DNA of 64,000 bases. Source: Rachicladosporium sp. CCFEE 5018 (Eukaryota; Ascomycota; Dothideomycetes; Cladosporiales; Cladosporiaceae). The position numbers were made by a program, and so were the translations under genes. This document shows, one piece after another, positions 1 to 10,567 of this stretch. The notes beneath the pieces are model-generated. The model saw nothing but the letters and a program-made list of their open reading frames with translations. It was not told the origin of the DNA and ran no database searches. The stretch's first letter is position 1, and every line of letters begins with the position of its first letter. The stretch lies in assembly GCA_002077045.2 (NCBI GenBank), contig KZ111141.1, positions 857,702 through 921,701 of the forward strand. Direction: 5' to 3'.

Positions 1-386
1 GGTGAAGTTGCTGCCTGCTGTACGGTCATTAGCGTCGATCATAATCCGGCCAATGAGCCGAGGGCGGCGAGGCGACGGCAGGCGCGCTAGCGAGTGCGCG
101 CACGGGAAAGGTACGACATGAGTGCGCTTGCGGTGCTGTGGCTGCAGTCTTAGCGGAGACACCATCATACTCTATGCACGTGCAGCTCGAGTCGACGCAT
201 GCCCCCCGCGACGACAACAGGACGTTCCCATGGTCGACAGAAGCTACCTATAAGCACACGAGCATGTGAGAGCCACAGGATTCACAGCAAGTGAGAGTTG
301 CATTTGCGGGATGTAGAGCGATGGACGATTTCATAGATCAAATGCTACGGTCCTGATGCCCCACGCGCATGCCCTTGAGTGGAGTC
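1..386. other. No gene seen
   Basis: This stretch lies downstream of the acyltransferase gene. Only short open frames without recognisable protein features occur here, so I assign nothing. It presumably holds the acyltransferase 3' untranslated region and part of a neighbouring promoter outside the window. Confidence 0.5.
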
Positions 387-1570
387 TCAGCTCCTACTCT
401 TCCTACTACTCCCCTTCCCTCTACCCCAAGCCTCCACAAATCGTCCTTTCTCCCTCACGCCCAGACTGACTCTCTTGACCCTACCCAGTCTCGCAAGCGC
501 ATCAGCAACGACATCCAGCATGCTCCTTTCCGGGCCCGTCAAGCCGTCTTCGCCCTTCTGATTTCGTGCCTGGCTCTCAGCCTCGGCATCAGAGTTCTCC
601 TTCAGCGTATCGAAGTAGTTTGACTGGTAGCTGTTTCTTCGCTCCAGCTTGCTGGGTGCCGAGGTAGTAGACTCAGCTGTAGCTGTGTTACGCATTGGAG
701 CGCCGATCCGAGTTCGAATTACGTGTGTATGACTGCTTAGCAGGACCCAGAGGAAATTGAGACCTGAGATCGTGGATGGAATGGGCGTGACAATGTCGGC
801 TGGCGTGTAGCGGAGAGAGACCGGGTAGATCTTCGTTCTCGGCGAGGCTGAGAGGAGGGATGGCGTTGGGTGGAGGATCGAGCGACCGTTCGAGGGCGTG
901 CCTTCGGGAAAGACGCAGATGATCCGGCTTGGGTTGCGGGCTGTGAGAGTGGAGAGTGGTACGAGGCCAGTATCTGACGCTTTAGGTGCGGAGGTGTGGA
1001 CTGTGAAGCACGCTAGAAGAGCGCCTGTGAATGACAATGGTCGGACGAGCTTCGTGTCTGGGTAAGACTGCGTGAAGATTGGGTCCAAGATCGTGGCGAG
1101 GTAGATTATGTCGATCGGTGAGGTGTACGAGGCTGCTATCACACTTCCGGCTGAGGGAATGCTAGAGGCAGGAGCTTTGCCCAATGACCCGCGTCGGACG
1201 CCATCGACTTGAAGATCTATCCACCAGATCCCAGGAATGCCGATGATGCACCAGAGGTTCGCTTTGCGGAGGAGTGTGCCAGGGGTGAGAAATTGCACGA
1301 AGGCGAACCAGACGAAGCAGGCGAAGAGGAGGAAAGGGATGCGGATCGAGAAGACGAACTACTATCTTGTTAGTTTCGTGGACATCTGCATGTGAGGGAA
1401 GGACATACAAGATGCCAAGGTAGCAGCAAAGGGTGCACAGCTTGCGGTGAGATAGGGAAGAAGGGAGCGATACCCGATCCTGCAGGGGCATGTCAGTGAT
1501 GCTGCATGGCGCGACATGCTCGCGCGTGCATGCACTTACCTTTGTCTCTATACTGTCCGTACTTCTCCAT
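387..1570 (-). CDS. LOA1: Loa1/Vps66-type lysophosphatidic acid acyltransferase, 3 exons
   Basis: Three exons (1570-1540, 1479-1409, 1358-387) join to 357 residues. Exon 1 encodes MEKYGQYRDK and exon 2 continues with GSGIAPFFP, which matches the characteristic start of the Loa1 family. A hydrophobic segment rich in Phe opens exon 3, consistent with a membrane-bound enzyme. The PlsC-type glycerophosphate-acceptor motif FPEGTPSNGR is present. Where most acyltransferases have HxxxxD, this protein reads YTSPID, so the catalytic His is Tyr; as I recall, yeast Loa1 also lacks this His. In yeast, Loa1 acylates lysophosphatidic acid with oleoyl-CoA at ER and lipid droplets and affects triglyceride and vesicle traffic. 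Introns are 60 and 50 nt. The family call is firm; the biochemical activity is inferred. Confidence 0.85.
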
Positions 1571-1920
1571 GATCGAGGCACATAGCAGGCGCAAAGCTTA
1601 GAACTACGAGGATGGGGTTAAGAGGCACCACCGCCGTTCTCATCACTCTCTAGCCAGTCGTGACGTTCGCATAAGGTTCGCTCGCGTGGGAGGCAGAAAT
1701 CACAGAGTTTGCGAGGTAAAGCCGGTAGTACCGATGTACATGTAATGAATCACAGCAACAGGCGTGATGTCAGAAGAACAGATTGACGAAAGGTACCTTT
1801 TGAGAAACATGTGATAGTGCGCTAGGCACATGTTGCCGGAAGCGCCCGAAAGTCACTTTAGCCGAGAGTGATGTCTGCCATGGTGCGCGTGCTCAATAGA
1901 TCATATCAATAGCACACTAC
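1571..1920. other. Intergenic, tandem genes
   Basis: This 350-bp interval separates the SDR stop from the acyltransferase start, with both genes on the minus strand. It must hold the acyltransferase promoter. I saw no conserved site that I can name. Confidence 0.5.
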
Positions 1921-2822
1921 TTACCTTAGCAACACGCCTCCATTTGACGATATAACGCTGCCCGTGACGTTCATATCCTTCATGCAGTACAGATATGCCT
2001 CTGCCACATCCTCCGCGAGCGCGACGCGTCCCGTGGTGGTCCTCGACTCCAAAGCGGACTGCACATCCACGCGTCTTCCCCCGTCCTGATGGACGGACAC
2101 CCCAGTATCCACAGCTCCGACTGCCACGATGTTCAAGCGCACAGGTCTCAAATCCAGCGCGAGATTCTTCCCAAGTCCGATAATGGCAGATCGCGCGCCC
2201 GCAATAGCGGACCAGCCTGGGATCGGCCGTTCAGTCACCACCCCGGTTGACAGGGTGATCGAAGTTCCTGGGTCTGGTCTGAGGTGTCTGCCTGCGTGCT
2301 TGGCTACCAGGGCTGGTGCGATATATCGGGCGCCCATGGCTATTCGCAGATCCTCGACTGTCGCGTTCGCGATCGGCACTGGAGGCATAGATTCGCCGGC
2401 AGGAGCTGTGGCGGACACTGAAAGCTCGACTACACCCTTCCCATCAGCGGTCCTTCGAAGACCAAATTCACCTGTGAACACGACGTGATCTACCGGGTCA
2501 AGTTCCTCGAAAAGTGTTCTGATGTTGTCATCCATTGTTGTCTCATTCCCGAGATCGCATGGCCGACCACTGACGTAGTCGCGTCGCGAGGGATATGCTG
2601 CGACGATGGCATTTAGCGCTCTGGTTACGCGATCAGGATCAGATGAAGATATGGTGACTCGAGCTCCGTGTTCAGTCGCAGCTTCTGCAACGGCGTAGCC
2701 GATACCTGTCAACGTCAGTAATCGGGCGGTTCGTCGCGGACACTGGACTTACCAGAGGATCCTCCAAAGACTAATACATGCTTGTCATGCAGTTTCGACA
2801 AGTATTTGACCTGATCAGCCAT
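1921..2822 (-). CDS. Short-chain dehydrogenase/reductase-like protein lacking the catalytic Tyr and Lys, 2 exons
   Basis: Exons 2822-2753 and 2705-1921 are joined across a 47-nt intron with donor GTAAGT and acceptor CAG, giving 284 residues. The N-terminal Rossmann motif is intact (VLVFGGSSGIGYAVAEAA, spanning the splice site), followed by an acidic region and the C-terminal NGG motif typical of SDRs. In the active-site helix the usual YxxxK is replaced: the aligned segment is IAGAR, so Tyr is Ile (about residue 191) and Lys is Arg (about residue 195). The upstream Ser of the STG segment remains. Fungal SDR clades with such changes exist. NAD(P) binding is likely, but classical ketoreduction is doubtful. 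The substrate is unknown and there is no biosynthetic cluster nearby. Confidence 0.85.
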
Positions 2823-4476
2823 GCGATGCTTCTTTCGCCACCAAAAGTGAGGCAGTAGCGGAAGTCCGTGAGGGAAAGATCCAATAATCGCGCGTAGTCT
2901 TGATGTCAACTTCGATGAGTGAGTGTCGTAGTAAGCGTACGCCTTCTTCTCTCCTACTTTCCATTCATTGCAACTCATGGGGTCTTCACAGCAAACATAA
3001 GCAGCTTAGGTCACATATACGCTCCACTAGAAGACGCCACCCGAGAACGTCACGACAATACTGTCGCCCCTCTCTACCGGATATCCGGGGAATGCATCAA
3101 CGAGTAGTCACGGGAAGTGGACTGCAATCTATGCGCGGCCAGATGATTCGGCAGATTCATGTGCTTCATGCGCGACTACACATGGCATGCAGACCCTGCA
3201 TTGGGGCTCGCAAACGCGTGCAGTCTGTGTGTACTCATCCGCGCGCTTAGGTCCCGGTCAGTCTGGTCTTCAGCTGCCGCTGGTGCCGCGTAGCGCTGTT
3301 TCGAGACGCATTGCTGGTGGCGGTTATACTGGTGCATCGGATTTACCACGCATGGTCTAGGCCGGTACAGTACCGGAGACTGTTGGTCTGCGCAAAGCCG
3401 TTCAGGCATAAGCGGTTGTCAGTGGAGTGCAATACTGGAAAATCGACATGCATATGATCCATTCGTCACTGGCCGGATTGGCATTTCGCACATGAGACGA
3501 CGCGTGCAGAGTCTGGGCTCGAAGACTCGACAAGCATCGAACGTCTCGAAAGTGCGCTGACTAGCCGATGGTCTGTACCTCACACCGCCGGTGATAGACT
3601 AGCTTCGGCAACCTCCACAGTGCTTGAGCATACGAAGCCGAATCCGGTGAAACGTTGCCGTACGGCTGTGCTTAGCACGTGGCAGTTTGCATGCCGCACG
3701 TCACCGCTCATGCAGCTGCACTTTGGCGAAGCGGCACCACAGGGGTTACACGGCGAAAGTTCGGCCATGCGGCGCAACGCGCAGTCCGACTCGCATGGCG
3801 GTAGATTGCTAGCTGTGCGACATGCACAGAATCGATGCTGGGACATCGTACTCTTGAGCGCATGAACTAGGTGAGACGCACGAACAATACCAACCGCGAT
3901 ACTGATTTGCACTGGCGTTCACGCGCAACTGAGAAGCCGAGTGGCGCCTGCCACAATGCGCTTGCTAAGTTCTAAGCAGAGTCCGCAAGCATGCGCTACT
4001 GGCGATCTTCGCTGAGCCTGTCTATACTTCATTGGTCGCTAGTGAACGAGTCGGAGCAGAAGCATCAGTAGATCTGTTCCGAGTCCTTGCTGGGATCGCG
4101 TGGAATGGCATCAGCAAAAGTTATAGTAGCCGCGATTGATCATAGCGTCTTGACCAAATGTGCGCAAGGCCCAGCTGGGCTCACTTTGGACACAATTCCT
4201 CTGCCCTGGCAGAGTGACATTGCCAAACTCCGTAGGTATCAAGTATAGTGTCAGCGCCGGAGCCCGCCTATTACTTCTTCTGGCACTGCACTAGCGCCGT
4301 CCAAAGACACTTCTGCCAGGAGGCAGATCATATCTTACACTACCGTTGTGATATCGGTTGCTACATGTATGCTCACGACACAGTAGTGTCTGCAAAGATC
4401 GCAGTCACCACGCAGAGGTGTCGATATCGACGTATTCCACGTTCTCAATCCAAAAGTAGTCTAGCGCCATGGTGTG
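2823..4476. other. Gene-poor intergenic region
   Basis: About 1.65 kb separates the divergently transcribed SDR gene and the putative regulator at 4477. Open frames up to 116 codons occur on both strands, but they overlap each other, lack known motifs and have no credible splice structure. Promoters for both flanking genes must lie here. I see no repeat or mobile element. Confidence 0.5.
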
Positions 4477-5838
4477 ATGCTGCCAGATGGTAAAGTTCGC
4501 GCCTTGGCATACACATTATCAGCCGTGCAACACCCCCTACACATGGCACTATTTGCCTACACATACTCCACCAAGTCTCCCACTAACATGCAAGGTGTAT
4601 TGAAGCTCGTCCGTCAACAATCCGGTAGGCAACGAGTGAGCTTCGATGGCTCGACGCCGCTGGCCGCTGGCGGTGGTATGGGCATCACTGCCTCCCCATG
4701 CCCCTCCGCCGCTGGCATGTACCCGCCGCCTGCTCAGTCGTACCCATACGATCCCGATAGCTACTCTGGCGACTTCGCCACGCCTCAGACATATTCTCCT
4801 CAGCCACATGAGCAGCTACACCCAGCAGACAATGGCTACGAGTCAGAGCACGATACGGGAGGACCTTCAAATGCTGCCCTTGGTCTCGGCCGAAGGACAC
4901 GGATGACTTTAGGGAAGGGTCTCAAGCCTGTACTTTTCCATGCGAATCTGGATGACATGCTCGCTGCGCTCTCCCATGAGATCGAGCAAAACGTTCGCGA
5001 AGAGGCCCTGACAATCGAGCTCTTCCTACACGCCGATGCCTCGATTCCGTTGCTTCGTCCTATCATCGGTCCTTACTCTGAAGGCGGAGAGCATGACATC
5101 CCTCCAGACTTCAAGACGAACACGAACGATGAGGGAGACTTCACGGCCACGGTTGCGGCCATCGCTTCCGCTGCACAGCCACAGGTGAAGCAGATCCAAC
5201 GCGCTGCTTCGAGAGGGATCTGCGTCGCCATCGAAAGCCTGGACGGCTTCCGCTACACGTTCAACAATGTCTGGTCAGCGAAGGATCTCGATGGTCTGCG
5301 CTTCAGCTACATCTGCCAGGATAGCATGCAAAATAAGGACCGCCACGCTAATGGGTTCGCACGCACAAACAAGACTCCTCGCAACTATCGCGGTGCGCGC
5401 AAAGCTACCTTCGACTGCCGAGGAAGTGTCAACGTCAAGTTCAGTGCCAGGAGTGGGGGCTGCATCGTGCAGTATCGTCATCGACGAGTTCATTGCAAAG
5501 TCGAGGAACGTGTTGCCGGTGGCAGAGCCGTACCAGTCGGCGAGTCTGGCGAGGCTGCGCTGGTCATTGAAGGCGAGGTCGGGCCTGTGGCGAAGCGAAA
5601 GAAGGTGGAAGATGCTTTTGCGAGAGATTACGGTCCTGGGACGCCAGCGCCTCCAAGACTGACGCAGCCGAGATTCTATGAAGGGATGAGGTCACTGCCT
5701 TCGCCGCCGGTATCAGGGCCTTCCATGCCTCCGCCGAGGGTGCCGAGTTTGTTCGACTTATTGAGCGAGACCGCGGCGGAAGATGCTGAGGCGAAGCCAT
5801 TGGGATCCGCTGCGGCGCCCTGGTGGGGTAACACATGA
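4477..5838 (+). CDS. Putative zinc-binding regulator with a WRKY-GCM1/FLYWCH-like C-C-H-H pattern
   Basis: I do not recognise the family by name. Two models are possible. In the preferred one, ATG 4477 begins a 13-nt exon, a 105-nt intron follows (4490-4594, donor GTAAAG, branch CTAAC, acceptor AAG), and the protein has 418 residues starting MLPDGVLKLVRQ. The alternative starts at ATG 4588 without an intron. The N-terminal third is Pro/Tyr/Ser-rich. A conserved-looking core follows: an acidic helix-rich segment (5000-5100), then a region with YIC (5314), FDC (5416) and a terminal H-x3-H (5479-5493), a spacing like zinc-binding WRKY-GCM1 or FLYWCH domains. The tail is Pro-rich with a basic KRKK cluster. 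A DNA-binding role is inferred from this pattern only. Confidence 0.6.
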   Translation: MLPDGKVRALAYTLSAVQHPLHMALFAYTYSTKSPTNMQGVLKLVRQQSGRQRVSFDGSTPLAAGGGMGITASPCPSAAGMYPPPAQSYPYDPDSYSGDFATPQTYSPQPHEQLHPADNGYESEHDTGGPSNAALGLGRRTRMTLGKGLKPVLFHANLDDMLAALSHEIEQNVREEALTIELFLHADASIPLLRPIIGPYSEGGEHDIPPDFKTNTNDEGDFTATVAAIASAAQPQVKQIQRAASRGICVAIESLDGFRYTFNNVWSAKDLDGLRFSYICQDSMQNKDRHANGFARTNKTPRNYRGARKATFDCRGSVNVKFSARSGGCIVQYRHRRVHCKVEERVAGGRAVPVGESGEAALVIEGEVGPVAKRKKVEDAFARDYGPGTPAPPRLTQPRFYEGMRSLPSPPVSGPSMPPPRVPSLFDLLSETAAEDAEAKPLGSAAAPWWGNT

Positions 5839-6276
5839 GAGTGTGAAGCTTATGTCGACACTCCTTTTGCTCAGACGCCTACCAACGGGCTGGAAGCCTG
5901 TCAAGTTTCTCGAAGTAGCTTTTACGTTGAGTCAACGGCCTTCCTGTAGCATGTAGTGGGAAGACTCGACTGCACCTGGGAGCAGCGTGAGTGGTCGGTG
6001 CGTGCAGGTCACCAAGCATACCAGCTTTGCGTCACATCCATGGAAGTAGGTTCGTGCTCGACGGACGATGGATTATATATGTTAAGCATACGTTATCTCA
6101 TTGATGAGAAGTTTCTGCAGATGTACGCAAGTGAGCAAGACGTCAGCAGATGATGAAACGAGCTGCCGAAGAAGCAGGGCTTCAAGAGAACGAAGGTTAC
6201 GAGCACCACGTAGTGGTTGCAGGTGGCGCAGCGCAATGCCAGACAGGTCTTCGAGTTCATCCAATTCATAGCAGAT
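5839..6276. other. Intergenic between convergent genes
   Basis: This 438-bp interval lies between two convergent genes and should hold both 3' untranslated regions. Short open frames here have no supporting features. Confidence 0.5.
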
Positions 6277-8221
6277 TCAATTCGCCGGTCTCCTTACGGG
6301 GTAGAACGGATAAAGACCTCTCTCTACCTCCACGCCCTCCAAGATGCCCGTGACCCTCAGTTGCTCTTCCACCAGTCTCCATCGTCCAGCGCTGTCTGGG
6401 CAGTACCTCGAAACCCTCAGACTTGAGCGTCCAGTATGATCATTGACAGTCCACACCATGTGCACCCTCCGTCCCTCTCCAATCGCTACCTCGTCGAACT
6501 CTGCAGGAAACTCCTCGCCCTCCTCATAAACCCCAGCATCAGGCAATCCCAAGCCTGCCTCTTCGAGCGCCACGATACGCTCAGCAAGTGACCTGGAAAG
6601 CTCGGCATCATACGTGCACTCCCTTCGTGGCGCCCTCCGGAGCACAGCAAGTGCGCGGCGCCTGATTGAGGGCACGCGGCAGCGAAATGCGATTGCGAAT
6701 AGCATGGGTATCGCACCAAGCTCGAACGTCAAGGGAGTGTGATCACTTTCCTTGGCGTCCACATAGCTGGTTGCATGGTGCAGTGCAGCGGAGAAGTCGG
6801 AAATATGGTCATCGAAAGCGCTCTGCAGATGTTGGAGTAGGAGGTCCAGCCATATCTTGAAGATGTAATAGTGCAATTGCATGAGGTGGTATGATTCGGA
6901 CGTGTGACTGAGAAGCGGCGAGGACAGGAAGACTGCATGCCTGACGACAGAGTCAGTCGAGTCACCAAAAGTGTTTCTCTCTCCTCGGCTTTTGCAAGCT
7001 GCTAGAGCGTCTATAAGGCGAGCTGCGACTACATGTCGCCGCGCCTTCGCGAAGCACAGACAGTAGCCAAGTGTCACAAGCATGGTATGCAATCACCTCT
7101 CATAGAGCCATGCAGAATCTGCAGCACGCTACGACGAAAAGGGCAGGTGCACAGAGATTCTAGTAGTCCAGATCGAGAGGGGGAAGGGCGAGGCAGGGAA
7201 CTTACCAGTGATCGAGCTTGGTGATATAATGCTGTTGTTGGGCAACGACACCATGGTACTCCGCAGTATCACCAATCGTGTGGAGATCATCCGGTTGCAT
7301 CGTCAAACGGCCCAGTGAGATGGCACCATCTCGCCATTTCTCAGCGTGCAAGATGGCAGGATCCGCTCGCAATTGAGCTGTGGCTGCGAACAGCGCAGAC
7401 CTCGCATCTGACATGGTGGAGAATGATTTGATGGGGTCACTGTCTTCGACTCGCAATCGCACTTCCTTGACCCGTGGCCAGCCGAAGGTGGCTACGAGGA
7501 GCAGAAGTCGTGTGAACATGTCACGTATGCAAAGCACAGTCGTCTGGGCAGCTATGTCGAAGGGAAGATCCTCCAGCATCCGCAGACCCTGCAAGAAAAG
7601 TGCCACTGCCTCATCGGCGCGATTGCGCAGCGTCTCGAAGCAGATGAACATGATGCAGCTTGTGAGAGCCAAGACAGGTGTGAGATGCCTTGATTCAAGT
7701 TGCTTTCGTGCACTGGCCAGGAATTGCGTATAGTGCTTCATTGCCTGAACGTGATGACACTCATTGAGTAAGGGTTCGCTGCTCTGGCGATACAGTGCAG
7801 AGATCGCCAGGGCGCCTTTCAATGCCCAGCGCTCGGTGTGGCACAGTTGCATAATAGTCCGAGACCAAAAGTCGACGTCCATCTCCCCGACGATACGCTG
7901 CGCAGCCCAGGTCTGAAAGTACTGAAGCGTATGACCATCTTCGCCGGTCACAGGTGCGCTACCTAGTGACTGGAGAATACTTGTAGCAGAGCTAGGCGTC
8001 GTAGCTTGGGATGGGTCTGTGTCGTAGCCTTCGCAAGTTCGCCTTGCGTCATTGCATCGCAGGCATGAAGGTAGCGCTTCATCGCACTTTACTCGCCGCC
8101 TGCGACAAGTGACACATCCAGTCCTAGTCTTCTTGTTCCCGAGACGTGCGTTGCCACGCGCCGCGATGCGGAGGTTCGCTTTCACCTTGCTTTGCCAGTC
8201 CGATACTTCTTCTGCGACCAT
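6277..8221 (-). CDS. Zn(II)2Cys6 transcription factor, about 559 residues
   Basis: The N-terminus carries a basic stretch and a complete binuclear zinc cluster, CVTCRRRRVKC then C-x6-C-x2-C-x6-C, at about residues 36-62. Such clusters bind CGG-type half sites in fungal promoters. The rest is helical, with the layout of the fungal-specific C-terminal domain often found with this cluster (many LxxW/LxxxF helices, leucine-rich segment about 345-375). Exon 1 is 8221-7206. A canonical GTAAGT donor follows, and the first acceptor that keeps the frame is at 6941 after CTGAC, giving exon 2 at 6940-6277. The resulting 265-nt intron is long for this window, and an internal small exon cannot be excluded. 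Target genes are unknown. Confidence 0.8.
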
Positions 8222-9415
8222 GATCGAAAGCCGGACATGCTGGCTGTCAGTTCACCACACTCAGGATCAGCTGATCACGTGGCATGAGGTCGATTCGTGA
8301 GCGTTTGCTGAAGCGTACGACAGTCTAGTCATGATTGAGATGGCGACCATACACGCCATGGCAGGCGCCGGACTTCGGGAGCTCATTGGACCGAAACGCC
8401 AACCCCATGGGTCGAGTAACGTCCATTCCTGCGTCGCGAGACACCCTGTATAACGAGACACTTATGAAGCAAAAGATCCGACTTCCGTGGCGCAGCAAAC
8501 AAATGCTTGTGGTTCCATCACGCATACTGTACACCCCGTCCCGACCTACCGCGGAAGCCTAGCTAGCGGAATGGCCGACAGGTACTTCCGTTTTGCTAAC
8601 TTAGCGATTGACTCTACATCCGCGCATTCTCTCCATACACATATGAAACCTGACTTTCTGCCATCTCTTTGCGCATCTAACGAATCCAATCACTCCTCGT
8701 CTTACGTCCTCTTTTTTCAAGCCTCGTTGGGAGTTGACAGACGCACACCAGAGAAGCATACAACAAAACAAGCTACAACAATGTGCTTATGATGAGTCCT
8801 TTGCTATTGAATTCATGTTCAGGTTGGTCTGCACAACAAGCATCTTCACCCCTTATGAACTGTGTCGACGAGCCAAAGCCGTTTCCGTCCTTTACGAACA
8901 GGTGCCCCAGCTCCGCTCCTATGCGCTCTCGCAACGTGCCGCGTTCTTGTGGCATTTGCATCGCGAATGCTGTCTTGAAACTGCTGTTCTAGTCTAAATG
9001 GCCTGGTCGTCTGCGTCGATGCGACCCTGGCACTTCTGGATGCGGATGCTTAGCTCCCGAATTTTGCACACCTTCACATTGAAAGGCAAAGCCATCATGA
9101 AGTGAGCAAGTGGAGCGTGAATGTGTATAGTTGGAGGGAATGTTCAAGACAAGCAGACAAGCCATGTGGCTTATATTGACGCGACTTGACTCCGTGATAG
9201 CAGCTGGAAGGTGAAGCGCAAGTAAAGAGCGATAGGGAGTAGCGATAGGGTCATCCCGCTTGCCATCCAGTGTAGTCGTCTTGGCATGCACCGGAATCTC
9301 GAAGGGCGAATACTGAGGCAACGGAAAGGATTTGTGCCGGAGGCCTTACTGTCGCGGTACAACCCCTACCCCTCACCTCCGCCTAACTTTGACCAATAGA
9401 TAACAGAGTACCACG
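8222..9415. other. Gene-poor intergenic region
   Basis: About 1.2 kb upstream of the Zn2Cys6 gene. Several open frames of 60-110 codons exist on both strands, but none shows a domain, consistent codon use or a signal sequence. It must include the promoter of the regulator. Confidence 0.45.
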
Positions 9416-9544
9416 ATGCCTCTCTTCTACCGCGACCCATGGATCGACGTAGAGATTCCCGAACTCCCCTCCGGATATACGCCGATTGTTGTACTACCGC
9501 CGGCCAAGGCGCCTTGGTGTCGAGTGTGGGTCTCTTGGAGATAG
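9416..9544 (+). CDS. Possible 42-residue small protein or first exon
   Basis: ATG 9416 opens a 42-codon frame ending at TAG 9542-9544. The product begins MPLFYRDPWIDVEIPELP and has a protein-like composition with few rare codons, unlike the surrounding noise frames. It could be a short gene or the first exon of a gene whose later part is missing, since the next 90 bp lead into the 3' end of an opposing gene. No homologue is recognised. Treat it as a candidate only. Confidence 0.25.
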   Translation: MPLFYRDPWIDVEIPELPSGYTPIVVLPPAKAPWCRVWVSWR

Positions 9545-9642
9545 CGGCTTTGACAACACTCTCTGGTCAAAGTCAGAAACTCCGTGAAGCGTGGGCATAG
9601 TGTTGCACATACTTTGCGATCCCTCGCTCTTCAATAGCTTTC

Positions 9643-10567
9643 TCATCTGTGATCCCGATAAGCCTCAGCATACCCACCATCAAGCTCAACTCGCGGCTGC
9701 GAGTCCGCTTCCCAAGGCCGCTCGTGATTCTCTGCCTCCACAACCATGACAGGCGCGTATTTTGATTCTTCAGCTGGGTGCTGTGTTTGGGCCGGCGGAG
9801 CACCGCTCGCGGCTTGGTTATACTTCATGCGGCGACGACCAAGAAAGATGCCGAGAAGGACACAGAGAGCGACCCCAACGATAGCACCGATACTGATGCC
9901 TGCTATGGCGCCTTTGGCCAGGGATGAGCTTGTTGTTCCTAAGGTTGTGGGTGACGCTGATGTTGCGCTGATGGGTACTGTGGACACTGAGGTCGCGGAG
10001 CTGCCTGTCGTGCTTGCCGTGGCTGTCGTGCTTGCCGTGGTTGTCGTGCTTGCCGTTGCTGTCGTGCTTGCCGTGGCTGTCTCGAGTGTGCCAAATCGAG
10101 TGAAGCCTACGAAGGAATTCGTAAGGACAGTAACGCCAGTCGTATGCACCGCGGCACCTGCGCTGAATAGTCGAGCCGCATCGGTACAGCAGTCGAAATT
10201 CGGAACGGCGGCACTTTGCTGCACAATATTGTCATAGGCACAGCAGTAAGTGTCCTCGGAGCATGCGGTGATGATTGCATTGGCTGCCGATACGGTCAGC
10301 ACATGTCGCGGCCGGGATTGGCGACTTGAGCGTACCTTGGGTGATGTTCAAGCAGTAGTGCGGGCATGTGTCAGACTCCCAGGTAGGGTCGGTACAAGTC
10401 CCCCGCCAGAGCCAGTTGTTGTTACTGTCGCCGCAGTATTTGCACAACCCGTTTGAGGTGCACTCGTCTTCGACATTGCAACAGACGCTGACATCGGCAT
10501 CGGAATTGCAGGGATGATCGTTGGGTTGCGTTGCGTTACTCGGATTATAGCAGCTCCGAGAGCTCAT
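9643..10567 (-). CDS. Mid2-like cysteine-rich cell-surface membrane protein
   Basis: Exons 10567-10336 and 10283-9643, with a 52-nt intron (donor GTACGC, branch CTGAC, acceptor CAG), give about 290 residues. The ectodomain is Cys-rich with paired cysteines (CC) and the motif RGTCTDPTW followed by CPHYC, typical of a large fungal family of putative surface sensors. A Ser/Thr-rich stalk, containing four 6-residue repeats, leads to one transmembrane helix (GAIAGISIGAIVGVALCVLL) and a basic stop-transfer GRRR, then a cytoplasmic tail. The visible start lacks a signal peptide, so a short 5' exon upstream of 10567 is probably missing from this model. By analogy it may monitor the cell wall; ligand and pathway are unknown. 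Confidence 0.75.
10005..10076. repeat. 18-bp tandem repeat, four copies, coding
   Basis: Four tandem 18-bp units (CTGTCGTGCTTGCCGTGG on the plus strand, third copy with two changes) lie inside the Mid2-like gene. They encode a Thr/Ala/Ser-rich repeat in the extracellular stalk. Repeats of this kind expand and contract by replication slippage and can change the length of the stalk. Confidence 0.9.
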
